The position numbers and the translations under genes were made by a program. Source: Flavobacteriaceae bacterium (GTDB taxonomy: Bacteria; Bacteroidota; Bacteroidia; Flavobacteriales; Flavobacteriaceae). Taken from it: 64,000 bases of DNA. The DNA lies in assembly GCA_017858055.1 (NCBI GenBank), contig JAFMCA010000006.1, forward strand, positions 1-64,000, read 5' to 3'. Position 1 is the first letter of the stretch, and each line of letters opens with the position of its first letter. The notes beneath the pieces are model-generated. The model was not told the DNA's origin, ran no database searches, and saw only the letters and a list, made by a program, of their open reading frames with translations. Positions 1-8,294 of this stretch are shown here, one piece after another.

Positions 1-1346
1 ACGATCATAAGCAATAGGTCCATTCGGAGAGGGCCAAAATGTTGAGGGAATACATTGAGCTGAGTAAGAATAAAAACAAGTAATCCTAATAAAGACATCC
101 AAACCATAAAATTCCCTTGAGGCTTATCGGCTAAAATCCCTAAAATAATGAGTGGACCCATAATCGCCGTTCCCGAAAAACTCAAACGCGCTAAAAGCAC
201 TAACTCATCAGAAGCAATGAGGGAAAAGAACAAAGCGGCTATCGCAAAAAAGAGTATAAACAAACGAATGGGACGAAGGGAATCCGACGCTTTTAATTTC
301 ATCAAACCTCGAACTTCATTTCCCATGGCAAAAAGTTGCGAATCTGAGGTGGACATGGCAGCAGCAAACAGTCCGATAATGATGAGTGACGCAATTACAG
401 GGCTCTGTTCATCAAGTAAAACGCCTCCTAAAAATTCTGCTGTACTTGCCTCGGCATAATATATGGATCCGTATAATCCAATGATAATTGTAGGCAAAAT
501 GACAAGCATTGCAAAAGTTCCAACTGCCACAGCCATACGCTTTAAAGCGTTGTAATCTTTCATAATCACCAAACGGGTGGAAAGTTGGGGTTGAGTTACA
601 GGAATCATAAGGATGGCTATGCAGGATGCAATTAAAAATTGTGGAGTTAGCAATCCTCTGGGCCCCGGTGCTGTTAAAAGTTGTTCGTTTGCAAGCTGTG
701 TTTTTTCAAACAAAGCGGACCAGCCGCCAACTTCATTCAAACAATAGAAAGCGATAAACCAAACCACAACAAGAAGTAAAGTGCCTTGTAAAAAATCCGC
801 ATAAATAATAGCTTTCAAACCGCCCAATTCAGAGTAGATCATCATGATGACCACGATCAAAACTGCCCAAATCCAAATGGGAAGAAAATTAGGAAAGGCA
901 GCGTGTAAAAATATTGAGACCCCTCGTATTTGAATAGCAACATAAGGAATCAGGAAAATGAAAATAGCTGCAAAATAGAGGTAACCCACCCATTTGTTTT
1001 GATAGCATTTTTGCAATAGGGCAGACATCCCTTGAAAGGCTTGTTTCCCTACTTTTTTTCGTAGATAAAATCCAAACCACAAAATTAAAAACACCATGAC
1101 CATGTCAGAAAACGTCAAGAAAATCCATGCGCCAACACCATTAACTCGAGAGAAATCAGGCATACCCATCAGAGTAAACGTACTGAACAGGGTAGCGGCA
1201 AAAGTCATAAAACCAAGAATCAATCCGATCTTCGCTCCACCCAACATAAAATCATTGGCGGATTGAATTCCTTTTCTACTTCGCCAAGAGAGGAATAGTA
1301 AAACACCTATATAGAGCGATCCTAATATCAAGAGCCATTCTAACAT
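1..1346 (-). CDS. Sodium:solute symporter (SSS family), 3' part outside window
   Basis: A reading frame open from an ATG at 1346 down to the window edge gives about 448 residues of a very hydrophobic protein with many membrane-spanning helices, beginning MLEWLLILGSLYIG. The overall pattern (short outside N-terminus, a 'FxxAATLFSTFTLMG' stretch in the first bundle, and 'AAAMSTSDSQL' in the middle) fits the solute:sodium symporter family, which imports sugars, sugar acids, amino acids or vitamins with Na+. No stop is reached, so the C-terminus is missing. It is the last gene of the GH88 operon, 6 bases after a small membrane protein, so import of a monosaccharide or uronate released by that pathway is the likely role. 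Substrate is inferred only from context. Confidence 0.88.
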   Translation of the reverse strand, partial: MLEWLLILGSLYIGVLLFLSWRSRKGIQSANDFMLGGAKIGLILGFMTFAATLFSTFTLMGMPDFSRVNGVGAWIFLTFSDMVMVFLILWFGFYLRKKVGKQAFQGMSALLQKCYQNKWVGYLYFAAIFIFLIPYVAIQIRGVSIFLHAAFPNFLPIWIWAVLIVVIMMIYSELGGLKAIIYADFLQGTLLLVVVWFIAFYCLNEVGGWSALFEKTQLANEQLLTAPGPRGLLTPQFLIASCIAILMIPVTQPQLSTRLVIMKDYNALKRMAVAVGTFAMLVILPTIIIGLYGSIYYAEASTAEFLGGVLLDEQSPVIASLIIIGLFAAAMSTSDSQLFAMGNEVRGLMKLKASDSLRPIRLFILFFAIAALFFSLIASDELVLLARLSFSGTAIMGPLIILGILADKPQGNFMVWMSLLGLLVFILTQLNVFPQHFGPLRMDLLLMI

Positions 1347-1352
1347 TTTTAC

Positions 1353-1568
1353 TTATTTTGATTTCATTTTTTTAAAAACAGTACCGCCCCAAGCGGTCAA
1401 AATCACCATAACTATTGAGAGTAATATACTAGACCAAAGGGTAAAGGGCATATTAAAAAGTTGGGGTTCAATATCAGTACTCAATACCCAAGGAGAAAAG
1501 GTTAGTCCGGTAAGGAAAAGAACACAGCCTACAATAAAATACCAACGTTTTTTCAATCTACTTTTCAT
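1353..1568 (-). CDS. Small two-helix membrane protein, probable symporter partner
   Basis: This encodes 71 residues with a basic N-terminus, a first membrane helix (about residues 10-28), a short segment with PQLFNMPFTLW, a second helix (about 44-62) and a basic tail. The size, the two helices and the 'N-MPF-LW' spacing resemble the DUF3311-type small subunits that sit beside SSS symporters. It lies 1 base after the SDR stop and 6 bases before the symporter start, so it is co-transcribed. A role as symporter subunit is inferred from this pairing; the family assignment is from recall of the pattern and would need a profile search. Confidence 0.7.
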   Translation of the reverse strand: MKSRLKKRWYFIVGCVLFLTGLTFSPWVLSTDIEPQLFNMPFTLWSSILLSIVMVILTAWGGTVFKKMKSK

Positions 1569-1569
1569 A

Positions 1570-2340
1570 CTATAAATTTTGAATGGTCATCCCTCCATCT
1601 ATATTGAGGACTTGCCCGGTAGCATAGGGAATTTTACCTGTAGCAAGAGCTGCGACGGCAGTTCCAAGATCCTCTGGTGTTCCCCATCGTTGTTCTAAAG
1701 CCAATCCTTGCTCAAATAACCGATCGTATTTTTCAACAACTCCAGCGGTCATGTCGGTTCGGATAACCCCAGGGCGCACTTCATAGACTGGGATGTTGTA
1801 TTCTCCCAATCGGCTCGCCCAAAGTTTGGTAAGCATAGCTAGACCGGCTTTAGACATACAATATTCTCCACGGTTGGTAGAGACTACCGTGGCAGAAACG
1901 GAGGAAATGGTGATTATTGAAAAATGCCCATTTAATGATTTTTCTTTTTGTTCAATCATCCAATTGGCCGCTGCTTGAGTAAGAAAATAGGGCCCTTTAA
2001 GGTTAATGTCCATAACCTCCTCATAACTTTCTTCGGTAGCTTCAAGCAGGTCTTTGCGTTCTTTGGGTGCAATTCCAGCATTATTGACCAAAACGTGTAA
2101 CTGCCCAAATTCTGAACGAATTTGATTCAGTATTTGAGTACGATCCTCAGACTTAGCGATGTTTCCCTGACAATAAAGAATTCGATTGTTTTTTGTTTGT
2201 AGGGATTCTAAAACCGTCTTTACCTGATTTTCAGGACGAACTCCATTCAGTGCCAAATCAAATCCTTCTTTTGCCAAGGCCTGGGCAATTCCCAAACCAA
2301 TGCCTCGTGTTCCGCCTGTAATAAATGCAACTGGATTCAT
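1570..2340 (-). CDS. Short-chain dehydrogenase/reductase (SDR)
   Basis: A 256-residue classical SDR. The NAD(P)-binding motif TGGTRGIG is at residues 8-15, NNAG at 86-89, the catalytic Ser near 146-147 and the YxxxK pair at Y160/K164; the C-terminus ends with the usual LNIDGGM. Annotation pipelines often call such proteins 3-ketoacyl-ACP reductase, but position argues for a sugar or sugar-acid dehydrogenase: it lies 4 bases after the Gfo/Idh/MocA gene in an operon with GH88 and a symporter. KduD/DehR-type reduction of a keto-deoxy-uronate, or oxidation/reduction of a 3-keto sugar, are both possible. The substrate cannot be read from the sequence. Confidence 0.85.
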   Translation of the reverse strand: MNPVAFITGGTRGIGLGIAQALAKEGFDLALNGVRPENQVKTVLESLQTKNNRILYCQGNIAKSEDRTQILNQIRSEFGQLHVLVNNAGIAPKERKDLLEATEESYEEVMDINLKGPYFLTQAAANWMIEQKEKSLNGHFSIITISSVSATVVSTNRGEYCMSKAGLAMLTKLWASRLGEYNIPVYEVRPGVIRTDMTAGVVEKYDRLFEQGLALEQRWGTPEDLGTAVAALATGKIPYATGQVLNIDGGMTIQNL

Positions 2341-2344
2341 AGTG

Positions 2345-3493
2345 TTAACTTAGATCGGGTAGGGTTACCCATGTTTTTTTAGCCCAACTTTCCAATCCTT
2401 TTTCGGCGAGTTGAACTCCTTTAGCCCCCTCCAACATGTTCCATGGAAAAGGGGTATCGCATACGATGTGTTTTAAAAACAATTCCCATTGTGCTTTGAA
2501 AGCATTATCGAAGGTTTCTTGTTCGGGCATCTTACTCCAAGAATTGTAAAAATCTATTGGATTTGGAATGTCTGGATTCCATACCGGTTTAGGGGTGTTG
2601 CCATAGGTTTGTGTCCAACAATCTCTAAGACCTACCAATGCAGAACCTTTGGTACCATCTACTTGCATGGTGAGAAGGTCGTCCCTTCGAACTCGGGTAG
2701 TCCATGAAGAATTGAATTGGGCAACTATTCCACCTTCCAATTCAAACGTTGCATAAGCGGCATCATCTGCAGTACATTTATAGGGATTTCCTTGTTCGTC
2801 AATACGTTCAGGAATGTGTGTTGCTCCCAAGCAAAAAACCCCTTTGACAGCACCAAATAAATGATCTAATACATATCTCCAATGGCATAGCATGTCGACA
2901 ATAATACCGCCATCGTCTTCTTTTCTATAGTTCCAGCTGGGTCGTTGTGCAGGAACCGAATGCCCTTCAAAAACCCAATAACCGAAATCGCCTTTCACGG
3001 ATAAAATTTCTCCAAAAAAATCATTTTGCATCAATCGTTTGAGTTTAAGTAAACCTGGGAGCCACAATTTGTCTTGAACTACACCGTGTTTGACTCCCGC
3101 TTTTTCACAAGCATGATAAAGATCTAAAGCAATTTTTGTTTCTGTAGCGACAGGTTTTTCACAGTAAATGTGTTTTCCTTTAGCCACCGCTTTCAAAATT
3201 GCATCGGCACGTCGACCCGTGGTTTGTGCATCAAAGTACACTGAATACTTGGAGTCGTCAAGCACGCTGTCAAGGTTGGTAGTCCATTTTTGTATCCCAG
3301 TTCGTTCGGCTAGTTTTCTTAATTTGGTTTCGTTTCTTCCAACCAATACAACCTCAGGCATAATGACTTCCTCTGCATTAATTTGGACTCCTCCCTGATC
3401 GATAATGGCCACCATAGACCGGATCAGGTGTTGATTTGTTCCCATTCGGCCCGTGACGCCGTTCATGATAATTCCTATCGTATGTATTTTCAT
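2345..3493 (-). CDS. Gfo/Idh/MocA family oxidoreductase
   Basis: A 382-residue protein with an N-terminal Rossmann fold (IGIIMNGVTGRMG at residues 6-18) and the family hallmark EKPVA in YCEKPVATETK, whose Lys normally takes part in hydride transfer. I chose the ATG at 3493: a longer frame from 3586 exists but would run 86 bases into the upstream TIM-barrel gene and add 31 residues that look non-native, whereas 3493 gives a 7-base gap. Members oxidise or reduce a sugar hydroxyl with NAD(P). Next to a xylose-isomerase-like TIM barrel it may act at C3 of a glycoside (see findings). Exact substrate unknown. Confidence 0.88.
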   Translation of the reverse strand: MKIHTIGIIMNGVTGRMGTNQHLIRSMVAIIDQGGVQINAEEVIMPEVVLVGRNETKLRKLAERTGIQKWTTNLDSVLDDSKYSVYFDAQTTGRRADAILKAVAKGKHIYCEKPVATETKIALDLYHACEKAGVKHGVVQDKLWLPGLLKLKRLMQNDFFGEILSVKGDFGYWVFEGHSVPAQRPSWNYRKEDDGGIIVDMLCHWRYVLDHLFGAVKGVFCLGATHIPERIDEQGNPYKCTADDAAYATFELEGGIVAQFNSSWTTRVRRDDLLTMQVDGTKGSALVGLRDCWTQTYGNTPKPVWNPDIPNPIDFYNSWSKMPEQETFDNAFKAQWELFLKHIVCDTPFPWNMLEGAKGVQLAEKGLESWAKKTWVTLPDLS

Positions 3494-3500
3494 TGATTTG

Positions 3501-4328
3501 TTATGTGTAGTGAATATAAGCGTGTTTAATTTTTTCCAAAAATTCAGTTTGATTTTGTTTCCATAAGCGTTCTGAAAATATTTCAACTTCTATAGGTCCC
3601 TGGAAGCCTGCTGCTTCAACCCATTGACGAATTTGTTTCACAGGAATACAACCTTCCCCCATTAGTCCTCGGTCAGTCAATAAATCTAGGGTAGGTGTTC
3701 TCCAGTCGCAAACATGGAAAGCGAAAATGTTGTTGTGTTTACCACAGCGATCTATTTCTTGTTTCAGATCCTGATCCCACCAAAGGTGGTACACATCAAT
3801 GGCGATGCCAACAAAGGGATCATTTATGGACTCAGCCAAATCATTGGCTTGTCCCAGACTAACGATGGCAGATTTATCCCCTGCATACATGGGATGTAGA
3901 GGTTCAATTGCAAGTCGAACATTAGCTGATTGTGCATAGGGTAGAATTGCTTGAATTCCTTCTTTAATTTGTTCGCGTGAAGTTTCTAAACCCTGTTCTG
4001 GGTCAGCACCACAAACGAGTACAATCAGAGGTGCACCTAGTGCTGCTGCTTCCTCAATAGCCTTTTTATTCTCTTCTATCGCTTCTTGTCTTTTTGATTT
4101 GGAAACGGAAGCAAAGAATCCTCCACGAACCAAAGAAGTGACTTGCAGATGATGTTTTTCTAATTCCGATTTAACCTCCTTGAGGTTTTGATTTTCCAAA
4201 AGATGTCGCCAGATTGAAATGTGTTGAATTCCTGCCTGATGATATGCGGTTATACACGCATTCAAATCCCAAGGTTTGGTAGTTTGAGTATGTACACAAA
4301 GGCGACTTAAATCGTTAGTTGCTTTCAT
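3501..4328 (-). CDS. Sugar phosphate isomerase/epimerase-like TIM barrel (xylose isomerase-like)
   Basis: A 275-residue AP-endonuclease-2/xylose-isomerase-like barrel. A full set of candidate metal ligands is visible: E142 (AIEPLHP), D178 and H181 (AIDVYHLWW), H205 (FHVCDW) and E249 (EVEIFSE), as in the metal-dependent isomerases and epimerases of this fold. The same fold also includes hydroxypyruvate isomerases and the beta-eliminating subunits that cleave 3-keto-glycosides or C-glycosides. It sits 11 bases after GH88 and 7 bases before the oxidoreductase, so it belongs to the uronate/rhamnose operon. Fold confidence is high; the reaction is not determined. Confidence 0.85.
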   Translation of the reverse strand: MKATNDLSRLCVHTQTTKPWDLNACITAYHQAGIQHISIWRHLLENQNLKEVKSELEKHHLQVTSLVRGGFFASVSKSKRQEAIEENKKAIEEAAALGAPLIVLVCGADPEQGLETSREQIKEGIQAILPYAQSANVRLAIEPLHPMYAGDKSAIVSLGQANDLAESINDPFVGIAIDVYHLWWDQDLKQEIDRCGKHNNIFAFHVCDWRTPTLDLLTDRGLMGEGCIPVKQIRQWVEAAGFQGPIEVEIFSERLWKQNQTEFLEKIKHAYIHYT

Positions 4329-4339
4329 TTAAATAGGGT

Positions 4340-5719
4340 TTATTGCATCCCGTTGGTAAATTGTAAATAGGGTTCGTTAACAATGATTTTTTGAACGTAT
4401 AGAGCAACTTCCCTTAGGTGGTAATCCCCCCACATGCAGGACTCCCCATGGGCAACTTTACTTCCTTTTGGAACGTAGTCCCAGCCGTTGGGCTGATGGT
4501 AAATGCTATGAAGTAAAAGACCTTGATGGCTTTCGTCTGTGCTTAAATAGGGCTCTTCCAAAAGAGAATTGACTACGGTCAGTCCAGCCTGGATGTAATG
4601 TTGTCCTTTGGTATTTCCTTTATTTTTTAAATACTTTCCAAAACGGAGAAGTCCTTGAGCAGCAATTGCAGCTCCTGAACTATCAACAGGTTCCCAGTTG
4701 TTGTAGGGGTCTGCGGGTTGATCGAGATAAGCGCCAATCTTATCTAAATTAGGCGCACCGGTATCCCAATAACAAACGCCACAGCTGGGGGTGTTTTTTA
4801 TATAAAAATCACATGTAGCTTGAGCGGCTTTTTCCAAAATGGCGATACAATTCTCTTTTCCCCCTAAGTTGTCAAAAGCAACCTCATTAAGTTGCGACAA
4901 AGCTTCGAGTTCCTCGGAGAATCCTGTCATTGCCCATGCCAATCCACGTGTCCATGTAGAAAACCCAGAATAGCCTTGTTGTGTATTCGGACAGCGGTAC
5001 TGACCATCCTTGGTATTGAAGATACTTTCGTGAGCCGTCCGACCCCATTCGTCATAGGTATCTCTCCCTTCACCGTAATAGATAGCGTATTTTGCAGTAG
5101 CGAACATATGCTGTAGGGCTCGTTCTAACAAATTAATTTTTTTATCTCCTTCGGCATGATAACTATGTCCCAATAAATGAGAAGCTACCAAAATTCGACA
5201 CGATCGGATGGTATCCACAAATAAAGAGTGTGGGCCATTAAAGGAATGGATAAATCCACCTTCAGGGATCGAGGTCCATCGAGAAGCCTGAACGGCTCCT
5301 GATATTTTTATAGCAAGTTTATAAAATTCTTTTTCCCAGTCATTTTCTGGTATTTTTCCTTCATGCATCAGACGAAGTAAATTACCATAGGTACTCAGGT
5401 TGTTGAATCCGTGATCGTGAACACCCGTATGGCTTACGTGTGGTGCCATTTTATCGATCGTATTCCGTATGGATTGAGCTAAAGCTTTTTGATCTCCGGT
5501 GGCGTCAAATTGTAATACACCGGATCCGAATTGGAAACCATGCGTCCACTCTGTCCAGCCTCTTGAGGTATATACACCATTTTCTGTAAAAACAGGGGCT
5601 CCATTTTTTTGATCGTAATTTTTTTCTATGGAATGAATTTTTTGAGCAGAAAGTTCCCAAAATCGAGCTAGTTTTTCTTTTAAATCTGAGGGTTGCAGTG
5701 TGTCTTGTATTTTGATCAT
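4340..5719 (-). CDS. Glycoside hydrolase family 88, unsaturated glucuronyl hydrolase
   Basis: A 459-residue protein with the GH88 layout of an alpha/alpha barrel. The two catalytic Asp positions of the family correspond to D102 (HDHGFNN) and D169 (VDTIRSC); WEPVDSSGAAIAAQGLL and the C-terminal WGDYHLREVAL are also typical. GH88 enzymes hydrate the double bond of the 4,5-unsaturated uronic acid left by polysaccharide lyases, which frees the next sugar. No signal peptide is visible, so it acts in the cytoplasm on short oligosaccharides. It is the first gene of the minus-strand operon, with a LacI-type operator 30 bases upstream of its start. The rhamnose mutarotase opposite points to Rha-linked uronate (ulvan or rhamnogalacturonan). 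Confidence 0.88.
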   Translation of the reverse strand: MIKIQDTLQPSDLKEKLARFWELSAQKIHSIEKNYDQKNGAPVFTENGVYTSRGWTEWTHGFQFGSGVLQFDATGDQKALAQSIRNTIDKMAPHVSHTGVHDHGFNNLSTYGNLLRLMHEGKIPENDWEKEFYKLAIKISGAVQASRWTSIPEGGFIHSFNGPHSLFVDTIRSCRILVASHLLGHSYHAEGDKKINLLERALQHMFATAKYAIYYGEGRDTYDEWGRTAHESIFNTKDGQYRCPNTQQGYSGFSTWTRGLAWAMTGFSEELEALSQLNEVAFDNLGGKENCIAILEKAAQATCDFYIKNTPSCGVCYWDTGAPNLDKIGAYLDQPADPYNNWEPVDSSGAAIAAQGLLRFGKYLKNKGNTKGQHYIQAGLTVVNSLLEEPYLSTDESHQGLLLHSIYHQPNGWDYVPKGSKVAHGESCMWGDYHLREVALYVQKIIVNEPYLQFTNGMQ

Positions 5720-5749
5720 AGTGTGTTTAAAAATGTATTTTCTAAAGAG

Positions 5750-5763
5750 CGTTAACGTTAACG
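5750..5763. promoter_or_regulatory. Perfect 14-bp palindrome, LacI-family operator candidate
   Basis: The bases cgttaacgttaacg read the same on both strands and have the central CG typical of LacI/GalR-family operators. The site lies in the 132-base gap between the divergent GH88 operon (start 5719) and rhaM (start 5852), 30 bases from the GH88 start, so one sugar-responsive repressor could control both units. No LacI-type regulator gene is present in this window, so the regulator is encoded elsewhere. Confidence 0.65.
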
Positions 5764-5851
5764 AATATAATATTTCTCTTTTTTATGATCGTCTATTTTA
5801 AAAAAGATTTGCATTTTTATTTCGTTTTAATCTCTAACTAACTCCTCCGAT

Positions 5852-6166
5852 ATGCCGCAAAAAGGGTTTTTAATGTATCTCAAAAGAGGTGCTGAAAAGG
5901 AATATAAAATTCGTCATGATAACTTATGGCCCGAGCTACAAGCGCTTTTAAAAGCCTATGGAATCTCAAATTATTCAATTTTTTTGGATTCCGAAACGGG
6001 AATTTTATTTGCCTCACTGGATTGTCCGGAAAATTATGATGAAAATGGTTTAGCAAAGGAAGCCGTTATGCAAAAGTGGTGGGGCTATATGGAGGAGTTG
6101 ATGGAAACGGAGTCCAACGCTGCACCTAAAACCAAACCTTTGGAGCAGGTTTTTTATTTAAAATAA
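5852..6166 (+). CDS. rhaM: L-rhamnose mutarotase
   Basis: A 104-residue protein, the same length as Escherichia coli RhaM and collinear with it from memory. It keeps the Y18/H22 pair (KEYKIRHDNLWPEL), the 'NYSIFLD' and 'WWGYM' strands and the C-terminal QVFYLK. RhaM interconverts the alpha and beta anomers of L-rhamnose so that the isomerase receives its preferred form. It is monocistronic here, divergent from the GH88 operon and sharing the operator region, which links rhamnose release with uronate removal. The remaining rhamnose genes are not in the window. Confidence 0.92.
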   Translation: MPQKGFLMYLKRGAEKEYKIRHDNLWPELQALLKAYGISNYSIFLDSETGILFASLDCPENYDENGLAKEAVMQKWWGYMEELMETESNAAPKTKPLEQVFYLK

Positions 6167-6256
6167 ATTGATTTTTATTTTTCTGTAAGATTTTTTCTTT
6201 AGGTTTAGGAAAGCAGTAGGTTCTCTCCGGGCATTTATTTTTGTTACCTTTAAGCC

Positions 6257-6934
6257 ATGATGAAAACATTCGTTATTACTGGTTCAAGTCGTGGTATTGG
6301 GCATGCTTTGGTAAACCTTGCGCTAGATGCTGGGCACTGTGTTTATGCACTTTCACGAAATACGCAATCTCTTAAAAAAACGAATCGGCTTTATCCTATT
6401 TCCATAGACCTAACCGATGAAAAAGCAATAGTAACTTTTTCCAAGCAACTTCAAGAGGAAGGAATAAAAATTGATGCTTTGATTAATAATGCAGGGGCTT
6501 TAGTCAATAAACCCTTTCGAGAAACTACGGTGGTTGATTTTGAATCGGTTTTTCGCGTAAATGTATTTGGATTAGCTTCTTTAACACGAGCATTATTACC
6601 CTTCATTGCGCTTAAGGGGCATGTGGTGAATATTAGCAGTATGGGAGGAATTGATGGCAGTTCAAAGTTCCCTGGGTTAGCCGCATATAGCAGTAGTAAA
6701 GGTGCGGTCAATATTCTTACCGAATTATTGGCAGAGGAGTACAAAGAGACCGGACCCTCTTTTAATGCCCTGGCCTTAGGAGCTGTTCAAACAGAGATGT
6801 TAGCAGCAGCATTTCCAGGTTTTAAAGCACCACTTTCTGCTCAAGAAATGGCAAGCTATGTGCTTCAATTTGCTCTCGAAGGTCAAAAGTTTTATAACGG
6901 CAAAATCTTAGCAGTTTCCTCTACAACACCCTAA
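6257..6934 (+). CDS. Short-chain dehydrogenase/reductase (SDR)
   Basis: A 225-residue SDR with TGSSRGIG at residues 8-15, NNAG at 77-80, catalytic Ser at 127-128, and Y144/K148 (YSSSK). It is shorter than most classical SDRs and lacks the usual extended substrate-binding C-terminus. Two adjacent ATGs (6257, 6260) could start it; a -7 element TACCTTTA at 6245-6252 sits directly before them. It is followed 8 bases later by the SprT-like gene, so the two probably share a transcript. Substrate unknown; the strand switch and its own promoter separate it from the rhamnose locus. Confidence 0.85.
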   Translation: MMKTFVITGSSRGIGHALVNLALDAGHCVYALSRNTQSLKKTNRLYPISIDLTDEKAIVTFSKQLQEEGIKIDALINNAGALVNKPFRETTVVDFESVFRVNVFGLASLTRALLPFIALKGHVVNISSMGGIDGSSKFPGLAAYSSSKGAVNILTELLAEEYKETGPSFNALALGAVQTEMLAAAFPGFKAPLSAQEMASYVLQFALEGQKFYNGKILAVSSTTP

Positions 6935-6942
6935 ATGTTTTT

Positions 6943-7533
6943 ATGGAAAAACTTTTGTCATTTATTCCGACTCAAGCGCAAGCACAAGTTCAAGAAGTAC
7001 TCCAAGGAGCTCATGTCAACATCAAGATTACCAAAAAACGGCAGACCAAACACGGCGATTTCAGAAAGCTTCCCAATGGGAATGCAGTAATCACACTGAA
7101 TGCTACTTCTAATCCTTATCGATTTTTAATTACGTTACTGCATGAATTGGCTCATTTTAAAGTTTCCCAAAAGCAATTCTTTAGATCAAAGCCCCACGGA
7201 ATAGAATGGAAAAAAGCCTATAGAGAAACGCTACTGCCTTTTTTAAATCCTATAATTTTTCCAGAGCCCTTATGCAGTTTGTTGGCTCACCATATGAAAA
7301 ATCCAAAAGCGAGTACGGATCGAGATTTTAAATTAGTCATGGCATTACGAGCATATGATCCTGAAACGGAGCATACTCCAATTTTTGAATTAAAAGAAGG
7401 CCAAGAATTTCAATTAGAGAATGGTAGAGCTTTTGTAAAATTAAAGAAAAGGCGGACACGTTTCGAGTGCAGAGAACTCCATAGCGGGAAAATTTACCTA
7501 TTTAGTCCTCATGCAGAGGTTGTTCCTGTCTGA
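6943..7533 (+). CDS. SprT-like zinc metalloprotease domain protein
   Basis: A 196-residue protein with the gluzincin motif HELAH (H67, E68, H71) and a third candidate ligand H85 (KPHGIEW), the arrangement of SprT/Spartan-like proteases. The C-terminal part is basic (KKRRTRFECREL) with only one Cys, so the zinc ribbon found in many SprT proteins is absent or degenerate. SprT homologues in other organisms cleave DNA-protein crosslinks; whether this one does so is not known. The last 25 bases overlap the 3' end of mlaF on the other strand (convergent pair). Confidence 0.8.
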   Translation: MEKLLSFIPTQAQAQVQEVLQGAHVNIKITKKRQTKHGDFRKLPNGNAVITLNATSNPYRFLITLLHELAHFKVSQKQFFRSKPHGIEWKKAYRETLLPFLNPIIFPEPLCSLLAHHMKNPKASTDRDFKLVMALRAYDPETEHTPIFELKEGQEFQLENGRAFVKLKKRRTRFECRELHSGKIYLFSPHAEVVPV

Positions 7534-8294
7534 TCGTCCTTAAGATAGACCTCTCGAACTTTTTTAAACAAATCTGAAGAATAGACAAAATTTGTTACGG
7601 CTTCGTTATCTGTATTAAAGATGTCTTTTTTGGTTCCTTCCCAAGCTTTTAGTCCGTTTTTTAAAAAGACTATTTTCTCACCGATTTCCATAACGGAGTT
7701 CATGTCGTGGGTATTGATTACCGTTGTGATGTTGTATTCCTCTGTGATTTCTTTTATCAAATTATCGATAATAATCGCTGTTTTTGGATCCAATCCTGAG
7801 TTGGGTTCATCACAAAACAAGTATTTTGGATTCATAACAATAGCACGTGCAATAGCGACTCTTTTCTTCATTCCTCCAGAAATTTCATCAGGAAGTTTGT
7901 CGTTGGCATTGATAAGGTTCACCCGTTTGATTACGGAATTGACTCGATCTCGGATTTCTTCATCTCCTTTTTGGGTAAACATTTGCATGGGGAACATAAT
8001 GTTTTCCTCCACCGTCATGGAATCAAACAAAGCACTCCCTTGAAAAACCATACCCATTTCTTGTCGTAGTATGGTTCGTTCTTTGAGATTCATTTTTTTT
8101 AGCCTTTTTCCTTCGAATAGGATTTTTCCAGAATCGGCTTGAAACAGGCCTAAAAGGCATTTTAAGAAGACCGTTTTACCCGAGCCACTTTGACCGATGA
8201 TCAAATTGGTTTTTCCTTTTTCAAAAACAGTGGATATCCCTTTTAGAACTTGTGTTCCGTCAAAGGATTTGGTTATGTTTTCTACTTCTATCAT
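7509..8294 (-). CDS. mlaF: ABC transporter ATP-binding protein, MlaF-like
   Basis: A 261-residue ATPase with Walker A GQSGSGKT (residues 34-41), a Q-loop in MVFQGSALF, signature ISGGMKKR, Walker B YLFCDEP and the H-loop NTHD. The ISGGM-KRVAIARA form and the pairing with a DUF140 permease assign it to the Mla/MCE transporters that move phospholipid between the two membranes of Gram-negative cells. It follows mlaE without a gap (mlaE stop ends where this ATG begins). No MCE-domain (MlaD) gene is adjacent in this window. Confidence 0.88.
   Translation of the reverse strand: MIEVENITKSFDGTQVLKGISTVFEKGKTNLIIGQSGSGKTVFLKCLLGLFQADSGKILFEGKRLKKMNLKERTILRQEMGMVFQGSALFDSMTVEENIMFPMQMFTQKGDEEIRDRVNSVIKRVNLINANDKLPDEISGGMKKRVAIARAIVMNPKYLFCDEPNSGLDPKTAIIIDNLIKEITEEYNITTVINTHDMNSVMEIGEKIVFLKNGLKAWEGTKKDIFNTDNEAVTNFVYSSDLFKKVREVYLKDDQTGTTSA

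Noticed and set aside
148-459. 103-codon open frame on the plus strand at the window start
   Set aside because: It lies antisense within the sodium:solute symporter gene, which is open across the window edge and matches a known family.
7621-8043. 140-codon open frame on the plus strand opposite mlaF
   Set aside because: It is antisense to a clear ATPase gene, has no recognisable domain, and its composition follows from mlaF codons. Many similar antisense frames were left out for the same reason.
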